A program made the translations under genes and the position numbers. Below the pieces are notes generated by a model. That model searched no databases and was not told the DNA's origin. It saw only the letters and a list, made by a program, of their open reading frames with translations. 64,000 nucleotides of DNA from Auanema rhodensis (lineage: Eukaryota; Nematoda; Chromadorea; Rhabditida; Rhabditidae), in NCBI GenBank assembly GCA_964057225.1, contig OZ059898.1, forward strand, positions 15,539,267 through 15,603,266, written 5' to 3'. Of the stretch, positions 40,501 through 55,500 are shown piece after piece; position 1 is the first letter of the stretch; the number at the start of each line of letters is the position of its first letter.

Positions 40501-43500
40501 TCCACGAACTGGGAGTAAATCGAACATTCACCGGGCACAACGTGACTACAGCCTGAACTTTTTTGTGAACAAATCTTGGGATGGGGTCGAGATAAACTAT
40601 TTTTCAGGAAAATAGAGAGGTCGTCGTCAATTTTTATTAGAAAATTCAGAATCTACACATCTGAATACCCAACTTGTGATTATTTTTATTTGATCATAGT
40701 TCACGATCTGGGAGTAAATCGAGCATTCACCGGGCACAACGTGACTACAGCCTGAACTTTTTTGTGAACAAATCTTGGGATGGGGTGGAGATAAACTATT
40801 TTTCAGGAAAATAGAGGGGTCCTCGTCAATTTATATTAGAAAATTCAGAATCTACACATCTGAATACCCAACTTGTGATTATTTTTATTTGATCATAGTT
40901 CACGATCTGGGAGTAAATCGAGCATTCACCGGGCACAACGTGACTACAGCCTGAACTTTTTTGTGAACAAATCTTGGGATGGGGTGGAGATAAACTATTT
41001 TTCAGGAAAATAGAGGGGTCCTCGTCAATTTATATTAGAAAATTCAGAATCTACACATCTGAATACCCAACTTGTGATTATTTTTATTTGATCATAGTTC
41101 ACGATCTGGGAGTAAATCGAGCATTCACCGGGCACAACATGACTACAGCCTGAACTTTTTTGTGAACAAATCTTGGGATGGGGTGGAGATAAACTATTTT
41201 TCAGGAAAATAGAGAGGTCCTCGTCAATTGTTATTAGAAAATTCAGAATCTACACATCTGAATACCCAACTTGTGATTAATGTGATTGGATCATAGTTCA
41301 CGATCTGGGAGTAAATCGAGCATTCACCGGGCACAACATGACTACAGCCTGAACTTTTTTGTGAACAAATCTTGGGATGGGGTCGAGATAAACTATTTTT
41401 TCGGAAAATAGAGAGGTCCTCGTCAATTTATATTAGAAAATTCAGAATCTACACATCTGAATACCCAACTTGTGATTAATGTGATTGGATCATAGTCCAC
41501 GAACTGGGAGTAAATCGAACATTCACCGGGCACAACGTGACTACAGCCTGAACTTTTTTGTGAACAAATCTTGGGATGGGGTCGAGATAAACTATTTTTC
41601 AGGAAAATAGAGAGGTCGTCGTCAATTTTTATTAAAAAATTCAGAATCTACACATCTGAATACCCAACTTGTGATTATTTTTATTTGATCATAGTTCACG
41701 ATCTGGGAGTAAATCGAGCATTCACCGGGCACAACATGACTACAGCCTGAACTTTTTTGTGAACAAATCTTGGGATGGGGTGGAGATAAACTATTTTTTC
41801 GGAAAATAGAGAGGTCCTCGTCAATTTATATTAGAAAATTCAGAATCTACACATCTGAATACCCAACTTGTGATTAATGTGATTGGATCATAGTCCACGA
41901 ACTGGGAGTAAATCGAACATTCACCGGGCACAACGTGACTACAGCCTGAACTTTTTTGTGAACAAATCTTGGGATGGGGTCGAGATAAACTATTTTTCAG
42001 GAAAATAGAGAGGTCGTCGTCAATTTTTATTAGAAAATTCAGAATCTACACATCTGAATACCCAACTTGTGATTATTTTTATTTGATCATAGTTCACGAT
42101 CTGGGAGTAAATCGAGCATTCACCGGGCACAACATGACTACAGCCTGAACTTTTTTGTGAACAAATCTTGGGATGGGGTGGAGATAAACTATTTTTCAGG
42201 AAAATAGACAGGTCGTCGTCAATTTTTATTAGAAAATTCAGAATCTACACATCTGAATACCCAACTTGTGATTAATTTTATTTGATCATAGTTCACGATC
42301 TGGGAGTAAATCGAGCATTCACCGGGCACAACGTGACTACAGCCTGAACTTTTTTGTGAACAAATCTTGGGATGGGGTGGAGATAAACTATTTTTCAGGA
42401 AAATAGAGAGGTCCTCGTCAGTTTATATTAGAAAATTCAGAATCTACACATCTGAATACCCAACTTGTGATTAATTTTATTTGATCATAGTTCACGATCT
42501 GGGAGTAAATCGAGCATTCACCGGGCACAACGTGACTACAGCCTGAACTTTTTTGTGAACAAATCTTGGGATGGGGTGGAGATAAACTATTTTTCAGGAA
42601 AATAGAGAGGTCCTCGTCAGTTTATATTAGAAAATTCAGAATCTACACATCTGAATACCCAACTTGTGATTAATTTTATTTGATCATAGTTCACGATCTG
42701 GGAGTAAATCGAGCATTCACCGGGCACAACGTGACTACAGCCTGAACTTTTTTGTGAACAAATCTTGGGATGGGGTGGAGATAAACTATTTTTCAGGAAA
42801 ATAGAGAGGTCCTCGTCAGTTTATATTAGAAAATTCAGAATCTACACATCTGAATACCCAACTTGTGATTAATGTGATTGGATCATAGTCCACGAACTGG
42901 GAGTAAATCGAACATTCACCGGGCACAACGTGACTACAGCCTGAACTTTTTTGTGAACAAATCTTGGGATGGGGTGGAGATAAACTATTTTTCAGGAAAA
43001 TAGAGAGGTCCTCGTCAGTTTATATTAGAAAATTCAGAATCTACACATCTGAATACCCAACTTGTGATTAATTTTATTTGATCATAGTTCACGATCTGGG
43101 AGTAAATCGAGCATTCACCGGGCACAACGTGACTACAGCCTGAACTTTTTTGTGAACAAATCTTGGGATGGGGTGGAGATAAACTATTTTTCAGGAAAAT
43201 AGAGAGGTCCTCGTCAGTTTATATTAGAAAATTCAGAATCTACACATCTGAATACCCAACTTGTGATTAATTTTATTTGATCATAGTTCACGATCTGGGA
43301 GTAAATCGAGCATTCACCGGGCACAACGTGACTACAGCCTGAACTTTTTTGTGAACAAATCTTGGGATGGGGTCGAGATAAACTATTTTTCAGGAAAATA
43401 GAGAGGTCGTCGTCAATTTTTATTAGAAAATTCAGAATCTACACATCTGAATACCCAACTTGTGATTATTTTTATTTGATCATAGTTCACGATCTGGGAG

Positions 43501-46500
43501 TAAATCGAGCATTCACCGGGCACAACATGACTACAGCCTGAACTTTTTTGTGAACAAATCTTGGGATGGGGTGGAGATAAACTATTTTTTCGGAAAATAG
43601 AGAGGTCCTCGTCAATTTATATTAGAAAATTCAGAATCTACACATCTGAATACCCAACTTGTGATTATTTTTATTTGATCATAGTTCACGATCTGGGAGT
43701 AAATCGAGCATTCACCGGGCACAACATGACTACAGCCTGAACTTTTTTGTGAACAAATCTTGGGATGGGGTGGAGATAAACTATTTTTTCGGAAAATAGA
43801 GAGGTCCTCGTCAATTTATATTAGAAAATTCAGAATCTACACATCTGAATACCCAACTTGTGATTAATGTGATTGGATCATAGTCCACGAACTGGGAGTA
43901 AATCGAACATTCACCGGGCACAACGTGACTACAGCCTGAACTTTTTTGTGAACAAATCTTGGGATGGGGTCGAGATAAACTATTTTTCAGGAAAATAGAG
44001 AGGTCGTCGTCAATTTTTATTAGAAAATTCAGAATCTACACATCTGAATACCCAACTTGTGATTAATGTGATTGGATCATAGTTCACGATCTGGGAGTAA
44101 ATCGAGCATTCACCGGGCACAACATGACTACAGCCTGAACTTTTTTGTGAACAAATCTTGGGATGGGGTGGAGATAAACTATTTTTCAGGAAAATAGACA
44201 GGTCCTCGTCAGTTTATATTAGAAAATTCAGAATCTACACATCTGAATACCCAACTTGTGATTAATTTTATTTGATCATAGTTCACGATCTGGGAGTAAA
44301 TCGAGCATTCACCGGGCACAACGTGACTACAGCCTGAACTTTTTTGTGAACAAATCTTGGGATGGGGTCGAGATAAACTATTTTTCAGGAAAATAGAGAG
44401 GTCGTCGTCAATTTTTATTAGAAAATTCAGAATCTACACATCTGAATACCCAACTTGTGATTAATTTTATTTGATCATAGTTCACGATCTGGGAGTAAAT
44501 CGAGCATTCACCGGGCACAACGTGACTACAGCCTGAACTTTTTTGTGAACAAATCTTGGGATGGGGTGGAGATAAACTATTTTTCAGGAAAATAGAGGGG
44601 TCCTCGTCAATTTATATTAGAAAATTCAGAATCTACACATCTGAATACCCAACTTGTGATTATTTTTATTTGATCATAGTTCACGATCTGGGAGTAAATC
44701 GAGCATTCACCGGGCACAACGTGACTACAGCCTGAACTTTTTTGTGAACAAATCTTGGGATGGGGTGGAGATAAACTATTTTTCAGGAAAATAGAGGGGT
44801 CCTCGTCAATTTATATTAGAAAATTCAGAATCTACACATCTGAATACCCAACTTGTGATTATTTTTATTTGATCATAGTTCACGATCTGGGAGTAAATCG
44901 AGCATTCACCGGGCACAACATGACTACAGCCTGAACTTTTTTGTGAACAAATCTTGGGATGGGGTGGAGATAAACTATTTTTCAGGAAAATAGAGAGGTC
45001 CTCGTCAATTGTTATTAGAAAATTCAGAATCTACACATCTGAATACCCAACTTGTGATTAATGTGATTGGATCATAGTTCACGATCTGGGAGTAAATCGA
45101 GCATTCACCGGGCACAACATGACTACAGCCTGAACTTTTTTGTGAACAAATCTTGGGATGGGGTCGAGATAAACTATTTTTTCGGAAAATAGACAGGTCC
45201 TCGTCAATTTATATTAGAAAATTCAGAATCTACACATCTGAATACCCAACTTGTGATTATTTCTATTTGATCATAGTTCACGATCTGGGAGTAAATCGAA
45301 CATTCACCGGGCACAACATGACTACAGCCTGAACTTTTTTGTGAACAAATCTTGGGATGGGGTCGAGATAAACTATTTTTTCGGAAAATAGACAGGTCCT
45401 CGTCAATTTATATTAGAAAATTCAGAATCTACACATCTGAATACCCAACTTGTGATTATTTTTATTTGATCATAGTTCACGATCTGGGAGTAAATCGAGC
45501 ATTCACCGGGCACAACATGACTACAGCCTGAACTTTTTTGTGAACAAATCTTGGGATGGGGTGGAGATAAACTATTTTTCAGGAAAATAGAGAGGTCGTC
45601 GTCAATTTATATTAGAAAATTCAGAATCTACACATCTGAATACCCAACTTGTGATTATTTTTATTTGATCATAGTTCACGATCTGGGAGTAAATCGAGCA
45701 TTCACCGGGCACAACATGACTACAGCCTGAACTTTTTTGTGAACAAATCTTGGGATGGGGTGGAGATAAACTATTTTTTCGGAAAATAGACAGGTCCTCG
45801 TCAATTGTTATTAGAAAATTCAGAATCTACACATCTGAATACCCAACTTGTGATTATTTCTATTTGATCATACTTCACGATCTGGGAGTAAATCGAGCAT
45901 TCACCGGGCACAACATGACTACAGCCTGAACTTTTTTGTGAACAAATCTTGGGATGGGGTCGAGATAAACTATTTTTTCGGAAAATAGACAGGTCCTCGT
46001 CAATTTATATTAGAAAATTCAGAATCTACACATCTGAATACCCAACTTGTGATTATTTTTATTTGATCATAGTTCACGATCTGGGAGTAAATCGAGCATT
46101 CACCGGGCACAACATGACTACAGCCTGAACTTTTTTGTGAACAAATCTTGGGATGGGGTGGAGATAAACTATTTTTCAGGAAAATAGAGAGGTCGTCGTC
46201 AATTTATATTAGAAAATTCAGAATCTACACATCTGAATACCCAACTTGTGATTATTTTTATTTGATCATAGTTCACGATCTGGGAGTAAATCGAGCATTC
46301 ACCGGGCACAACATGACTACAGCCTGAACTTTTTTGTGAACAAATCTTGGGATGGGGTGGAGATAAACTATTTTTTCGGAAAATAGACAGGTCCTCGTCA
46401 ATTGTTATTAGAAAATTCAGAATCTACACATCTGAATACCCAACTTGTGATTATTTTTATTTGATCATAGTTCACGATCTGGGAGTAAATCGAGCATTCA

Positions 46501-49500
46501 CCGGGCACAACGTGACTACAGCCTGAACTTTTTTGTGAACAAATCTTGGGATGGGGTGGAGATAAACTATTTTTTCGGAAAATAGACAGGTCCTCGTCAA
46601 TTGTTATTAGAAAATTCAGAATCTACACATCTGAATACCCAACTTGTGATTATTTTTATTTGATCATAGTTCACGATCTGGGAGTAAATCGAGCATTCAC
46701 CGGGCACAACATGACTACAGCCAGAACTTTTTTGTGAACAAATCTTGGGATGGGGTGGAGATAAACTATTTTTCAGGAAAATAGAGAGGTCGTCGTCAAT
46801 TTATATTAGAAAATTCAGAATCTACACATCTGAATACCCAACTTGTGATTATTTTTATTTGATCATAGTTCACGATCTGGGAGTAAATCGAGCATTCACC
46901 GGGCACAACATGACTACAGCCTGAACTTTTTTGTGAACAAATCTTGGGATGGGGTGGAGATAAACTATTTTTCAGGAAAATAGAGAGGTCGTCGTCAATT
47001 TATATTAGAAAATTCAGAATCTACACATCTGAATACCCAACTTGTGATTATTTCTATTTGATCATACTTCACGATCTGGGAGTAAATCGAACATTCACCG
47101 GGCACAACGTGACTACAGCCTGAACTTTTTTGTGAACAAATCTTGGGATGGGGTGGAGATAAACTATTTTTCAGGAAAATAGAGAGGTCGTCGTCAATTT
47201 ATATTAGAAAATTCAGAATCTACACATCTGAATACCCAACTTGTGATTATTTCTATTTGATCATACTTCACGATCTGGGAGTAAATCGAACATTCACCGG
47301 GCACAACGTGACTACAGCCTGAACTTTTTTGTGAACAAATCTTGGGATGGGGTGGAGATAAACTATTTTTCAGGAAAATAGAGAGGTCCTCGTCAATTTT
47401 TATTAGAAAATTCAGAATCTACACATCTGAATACCCAACTTGTGATTATTTTTATTTGATCATAGTTCACGATCTGGGAGTAAATCGAGCATTCACCGGG
47501 CACAACATGACTACAGCCTGAACTTTTTTGTGAACAAATCTTGGGATGGGGTCGAGATAAACTATTTTTTCGGAAAATAGACAAGTCCTCGTCAATTGTT
47601 ATTAGAAAATTCAGAATCTACACATCTGAATACCCAACTTGTGATTATTTCTATTTGATCATACTTCACGATCTGGGAGTAAATCGAGCATTCACCGGGC
47701 ACAACATGACTACAGCCTGAACTTTTTTGTGAACAAATCTTGGGATGGGGTCGAGATAAACTATTTTTTCGGAAAATAGACAGGTCCTCGTCAATTGTTA
47801 TTAGAAAATTCAGAATCTACACATCTGAATACCCAACTTGTGATTATTTTTATTTGATCATAGTTCACGATCTGGGAGTAAATCGAACATTCACCGGGCA
47901 CAACGTGACTACAGCCTGAACTTTTTTGTGAACAAATCTTGGGATGGGGTGGAGATAAACTATTTTTCAGGAAAATAGACAGGTCGTCGTCAATTTTTAT
48001 TAGAAAATTCAGAATCTACACATCTGAATACCCAACTTGTGATTATTTTTATTTGATCATAGTGTACGATCTGGGAGTAAATCGAGCATTCACCGGGCAC
48101 AACATGACTACAGCCTGAACTTTTTTGTGAACAAATCTTGGGATGGGGTGGAGATAAACTATTTTTCAGGAAAATAGAGAGGTCCTCGTCAATTTTTATT
48201 AGAAAATTCAGAATCTACACATCTGAATACCCAACTTGTGATTAATTTTATTTGATCATAGTTCACGATCTGGGAGTAAATCGAGCATTCACCGGGCACA
48301 ACATGACTACAGCCTGAACTTTTTTGTGAACAAATCTTGGGATGGGGTCGAGATAAACTATTTTTCAGGAAAATAGAGAGGTCGTCGTCAATTGTTATTA
48401 GAAAATTCAGAATCTACACATCTGAATACCCAACTTGTGATTAATTTTATTTGATCATAGTTCACGATCTGGGAGTAAATCGAGCATTCACCGGGCACAA
48501 CATGACTACAGCCTGAACTTTTTTGTGAACAAATCTTGGGATGGGGTCGAGATAAACTATTTTTTCGGAAAATAGACAGGTCCTCGTCAATTGTTATTAG
48601 AAAATTCAGAATCTACACATCTGAATACCCAACTTGTGATTATTTTTATTTGATCATAGTTCACGATCTGGGAGTAAATCGAGCATTCACCGGGCACAAC
48701 ATGACTACAGCCTGAACTTTTTTGTGAACAAATCTTGGGATGGGGTTGAGATAAACTATTTTTTCGGAAAATAGACAGATCCTCGTCAATTGTTATTAGA
48801 AAATTCAGAATCTACACATCTGAATACCCAACTTGTGATTATTTTTATTTGATCATAGTGTACGATCTGGGAGTAAATCGAGCATTCACCGGGCACAACA
48901 TGACTACAGCCTGAACTTTTTTGTGAACAAATCTTGGGATGGGGTCGAGATAAACTATTTTTCAGGAAAATAGAGAGGTCCTCGTCAATTTATATTAGAA
49001 AATTCAGAATCTACACATCTGAATACCCAACTTGTGATTATTTTTATTTGATCATAGTTCACGATCTGGGAGTAAATCGAACATTCACCGGGCACAACGT
49101 GACTACAGCCTGAACTTTTTTGTGAACAAATCTTGGGATGGGGTGGAGATAAACTATTTTTTCGGAAAATAGAGAGGTCCTCATTAATTTTTATTAGAAA
49201 ATTCAGAATCTACACATCTGAATACCCAACTTGTGATTATTTTTATTTGATCATAGTGTACGATCTGGGAGTAAATCGAGCATTCACCGGGCACAACATG
49301 ACTACAGCCTGAACTTTTTTGTTAACAAATCTTGGGATGGGGTTGAGATAAACTATTTTTCAGGAAAATAGAGAGGTCCTCGTCAGTTTATATTAGAAAA
49401 TTCAGAATCTACACATCTGAATACCCAACTTGTGATTATTTTTATTTGATCATAGTGTACGATCTGGGAGTAAATCGAGCATTCACCGGGCACAACATGA

Positions 49501-52500
49501 CTACAGCCTGAACTTTTTTGTGAACAAATCTTGGGATGGGGTCGAGATAAACTATTTTTCAGGAAAATAGAGAGGTCCTCGTCAATTTATATTAGAAAAT
49601 TCAGAATCTACACATCTGAATACCCAACTTGTGATTATTTTTATTTGATCATAGTTCACGATCTGGGAGTAAATCGAGCATTCACCGGGCACAACATGAC
49701 TACAGCCTGAACTTTTTTGTGAACAAATCTTGGGATGGGGTCGAGATAAACTATTTTTCAGGAAAATAGAGAGGTCCTTGTCAATTTATATTAGAAAATT
49801 CAGAATCTACACATCTGAATACCCAACTTGTGATTATTTTTATTTGATCATAGTTCACGATCTGGGAGTAAATCGAACATTCACCGGGCACAACGTGACT
49901 ACAGCCTGAACTTTTTTGTGAACAAATCTTGGGATGGGGTGGAGATAAACTATTTTTTCGGAAAATAGAGAGGTCCTCATTAATTTTTATTAGAAAATTC
50001 AGAATCTACACATCTGAATACCCAACTTGTGATTATTTTTATTTGATCATAGTGTACGATCTGGGAGTAAATCGAGCATTCACCGGGCACAACATGACTA
50101 CAGCCTGAACTTTTTTGTTAACAAATCTTGGGATGGGGTTGAGATAAACTATTTTTCAGGAAAATAGAGAGGTCCTCGTCAGTTTATATTAGAAAATTCA
50201 GAATCTACACATCTGAATACCCAACTTGTGATTATTTCTATTTGATCATACTTCACGATCTGGGAGTAAATCGAACATTCACCGGGCACAACGTGACTAC
50301 AGCCTGAACTTTTTTGTGAACAAATCTTGGGATGGGGTCGAGATAAACTATTTTTCAGGAAAATAGAGAGGTCCTCGTCAGTTTATATTAGAAAATTCAG
50401 AATCTACACATCTGAATACCCAACTTGTGATTATTTCTATTTGATCATACTTCACGATCTGGGAGTAAATCGAACATTCACCGGGCACAACGTGACTACA
50501 GCCTGAACTTTTTTGTGAACAAATCTTGGGATGGGGTCGAGATAAACTATTTTTTCGGAAAATAGACAGGTCCTCGTCAATTGTTATTAGAAAATTCAGA
50601 ATCTACACATCTGAATACCCAACTTGTGATTATTTCTATTTGATCATACTTCACGATCTGGGAGTAAATCGAACATTCACCGGGCACAACGTGACTACAG
50701 CCTGAACTTTTTTGTGAACAAATCTTGGGATGGGGTCGAGATAAACTATTTTTTCGGAAAATAGACAGGTCCTCGTCAATTGTTATTAGAAAATTCAGAA
50801 TCTACACATCTGAATACCCAACTTGTGATTATTTCTATTTGATCATACTTCACGATCTGGGAGTAAATCGAGCATTCACCGGGCACAACATGACTACAGC
50901 CTGAACTTTTTTGTGAACAAATCTTGGGATGGGGTCGAGATAAACTATTTTTTCGGAAAATAGACAGGTCCTCGTCAATTGTTATTAGAAAATTCAGAAT
51001 CTACACATCTGAATACCCAACTTGTGATTATTTCTATTTGATCATACTTCACGATCTGGGAGTAAATCGAGCATTCACCGGGCACAACATGACTACAGCC
51101 TGAACTTTTTTGTGAACAAATCTTGGGATGGGGTCGAGATAAACTATTTTTTCGGAAAATAGACAGGTCCTCGTCAATTGTTATTAGAAAATTCAGAATC
51201 TACACATCTGAATACCCAACTTGTGATTATTTTTATTTGATCATAGTTCACGATCTGGGAGTAAATCGAACATTCACCGGGCACAACGTGACTACAGCCT
51301 GAACTTTTTTGTGAACAAATCTTGGGATGGGGTGGAGATAAACTATTTTTCAGGAAAATAGAGAGGTCGTCGTCAATTTATATTAGAAAATTCAGAATCT
51401 ACACATCTGAATACCCAACTTGTGATTATTTCTATTTGATCATACTTCACGATCTGGGAGTAAATCGAACATTCACCGGGCACAACGTGACTACAGCCTG
51501 AACTTTTTTGTGAACAAATCTTGGGATGGGGTGGAGATAAACTATTTTTCAGGAAAATAGAGAGGTTCTCGTCAATTTTTATTAGAAAATTCAGAATCTA
51601 CACATCTGAATACCCAACTTGTGATTATTTTTATTTGATCATAGTTCACGATCTGGGAGTAAATCGAGCATTCACCGGGCACAACATGACTACAGCCTGA
51701 ACTTTTTTGTGAACAAATCTTGGGATGGGGTCGAGATAAACTATTTTTTCGGAAAATAGACAGGTCCTCGTCAATTGTTATTAGAAAATTCAGAATCTAC
51801 ACATCTGAATACCCAACTTGTGATTATTTTTATTTGATCATAGTTCACGATCTGGGAGTAAATCGAGCATTCACCGGGCACAACATGACTACAGCCTGAA
51901 CTTTTTTGTGAACAAATCTTGGGATGGGGTCGAGATAAACTATTTTTTCGGAAAATAGACAGGTCCTCGTCAATTTTTATTAGAAAATTCAGAATCTACA
52001 CATCTGAATACCCAACTTGTGATTATTTTTATTTGATCATAGTTCACGATCTGGGAGTAAATCGAGCATTCACCGGGCACAACATGACTACAGCCTGAAC
52101 TTTTTTGTGAACAAATCTTGGGATGGGGTGGAGATAAACTATTTTTTCGGAAAATAGACAGGTCCTCGTCAATTGTTATTAGAAAATTCAGAATCTACAC
52201 ATCTGAATACCCAACTTGTGTTTATTTTTATTTGATCATAGTTCACGATCTGGGAGTAAATCGAACATTCACCGGGCACAACATGACTACAGCCTGAACT
52301 TTTTTGTGAACAAATCTTGGGATGGGGTCGAGATAAACTATTTTTTCGGAAAATAGACAGGTCGTCGTCAATTTATATTAGAAAATTCAGAATCTACACA
52401 TCTGAATACCCAACTTGTGATTATTTCTATTTGATCATACTTCACGATCTGGGAGTAAATCGAACATTCACCGGGCACAACGTGACTACAGCCTGAACTT

Positions 52501-55500
52501 TTTTGTGAACAAATCTTGGGATGGGGTCGAGATAAACTATTTTTTCGGAAAATAGACAGGTCCTCGTCAATTGTTATTAGAAAATTCAGAATCTACACAT
52601 CTGAATACCCAACTTGTGATTATTTCTATTTGATCATAGTTCACGATCTGGGAGTAAATCGAACATTCACCGGGCACAACATGACTACAGCCTGAACTTT
52701 TTTGTGAACAAATCTTGGGATGGGGTCGAGATAAACTATTTTTTCGGAAAATAGACAGGTCCTCGTCAATTGTTATTAGAAAATTCAGAATCTACACATC
52801 TGAATACCCAACTTGTGATTATTTTTATTTGATCATAGTTCACGATCTGGGAGTAAATCGAACATTCACCGGGCACAACGTGACTACAGCCTGAACTTTT
52901 TTGTGAACAAATCTTGGGATGGGGTCGAGATAAACTATTTTTTCGGAAAATAGACAGGTCCTCGTCAATTTTTATTAGAAAATTCAGAATCTACACATCT
53001 GAATACCCAACTTGTGATTATTTTTATTTGATCATAGTTCACGATCTGGGAGTAAATCGAGCATTCACCGGGCACAACATGACTACAGCCTGAACTTTTT
53101 TGTGAACAAATCTTGGGATGGGGTGGAGATAAACTATTTTTTCGGAAAATAGACAGGTCGTCGTCAATTTATATTAGAAAATTCAGAATCTACACATCTG
53201 AATACCCAACTTGTGATTATTTCTATTTGATCATACTTCACGATCTGGGAGTAAATCGAACATTCACCGGGCACAACGTGACTACAGCCTGAACTTTTTT
53301 GTGAACAAATCTTGGGATGGGGTCGAGATAAACTATTTTTTCGGAAAATAGACAGGTCCTCGTCAATTGTTATTAGAAAATTCAGAATCTACACATCTGA
53401 ATACCCAACTTGTGATTATTTCTATTTGATCATAGTTCACGATCTGGGAGTAAATCGAACATTCACCGGGCACAACATGACTACAGCCTGAACTTTTTTG
53501 TGAACAAATCTTGGGATGGGGTGGAGATAAACTATTTTTCAGGAAAATAGAGAGGTCCTCGTCAATTTTTATTAGAAAATTCAGAATCTACACATCTGAA
53601 TACCCAACTTGTGATTATTTCTATTTGATCATACTTCACGATCTGGGAGTAAATCGAACATTCACCGGGCACAACGTGACTACAGCCTGAACTTTTTTGT
53701 GAACAAATCTTGGGATGGGGTCGAGATAAACTATTTTTTCGGAAAATAGACAGGTCCTCGTCAATTGTTATTAGAAAATTCAGAATCTACACATCTGAAT
53801 ACCCAACTTGTGTTTATTTTTATTTGATCATAGTTCACGATCTGGGAGTAAATCGAACATTCACCGGGCACAACATGACTACAGCCTGAACTTTTTTGTG
53901 AACAAATCTTGGGATGGGGTCGAGATAAACTATTTTTTCGGAAAATAGACAGGTCCTCGTCAATTGTTATTAGAAAATTCAGAATCTACACATCTGAATA
54001 CCCAACTTGTGATTATTTTTATTTGATCATAGTTCACGATCTGGGAGTAAATCGAGCATTCACCGGGCACAACATGACTACAGCCTGAACTTTTTTGTGA
54101 ACAAATCTTGGGATGGGGTCGAGATAAACTATTTTTTCGGAAAATAGACAGGTCCTCGTCAATTGTTATTAGAAAATTCAGAATCTACACATCTGAATAC
54201 CCAACTTGTGATTATTTTTATTTGATCATAGTTCACGATCTGGGAGTAAATCGAACATTCACCGGGCACAACGTGACTACAGCCTGAACTTTTTTGTGAA
54301 CAAATCTTGGGATGGGGTGGAGATAAACTATTTTTCAGGAAAATAGAGAGGTCGTCGTCAATTTATATTAGAAAATTCAGAATCTACACATCTGAATACC
54401 CAACTTGTGATTATTTCTATTTGATCATACTTCACGATCTGGGAGTAAATCGAACATTCACCGGGCACAACGTGACTACAGCCTGAACTTTTTTGTGAAC
54501 AAATCTTGGGATGGGGTGGAGATAAACTATTTTTCAGGAAAATAGAGAGGTCCTCGTCAATTTTTATTAGAAAATTCAGAATCTACACATCTGAATACCC
54601 AACTTGTGATTATTTTTATTTGATCATAGTTCACGATCTGGGAGTAAATCGAGCATTCACCGGGCACAACATGACTACAGCCTGAACTTTTTTGTGAACA
54701 AATCTTGGGATGGGGTCGAGATAAACTATTTTTTCGGAAAATAGACAGGTCCTCGTCAATTGTTATTAGAAAATTCAGAATCTACACATCTGAATACCCA
54801 ACTTGTGATTATTTCTATTTGATCATACTTCACGATCTGGGAGTAAATCGAGCATTCACCGGGCACAACATGACTACAGCCTGAACTTTTTTGTGAACAA
54901 ATCTTGGGATGGGGTCGAGATAAACTATTTTTTCGGAAAATAGACAGGTCCTCGTCAATTGTTATTAGAAAATTCAGAATCTACACATCTGAATACCCAA
55001 CTTGTGATTATTTTTATTTGATCATAGTTCACGATCTGGGAGTAAATCGAGCATTCACCGGGCACAACATGACTACAGCCTGAACTTTTTTGTGAACAAA
55101 TCTTGGGATGGGGTCGAGATAAACTATTTTTTCGGAAAATAGACAGGTCCTCGTCAATTTTTATTAGAAAATTCAGAATCTACACATCTGAATACCCAAC
55201 TTGTGATTATTTTTATTTGATCATAGTTCACGATCTGGGAGTAAATCGAGCATTCACCGGGCACAACATGACTACAGCCTGAACTTTTTTGTGAACAAAT
55301 CTTGGGATGGGGTCGAGATAAACTATTTTTTCGGAAAATAGACAGGTCCTCGTCAATTGTTATTAGAAAATTCAGAATCTACACATCTGAATACCCAACT
55401 TGTGATTATTTCTATTTGATCATACTTCACGATCTGGGAGTAAATCGAGCATTCACCGGGCACAACATGACTACAGCCTGAACTTTTTTGTGAACAAATC

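Noticed and set aside
46546..47584. Open frames of 63 codons inside the satellite
   Set aside because: They arise from chance variants in single units; the 199-bp period shifts frame, and no unit series keeps a frame open.
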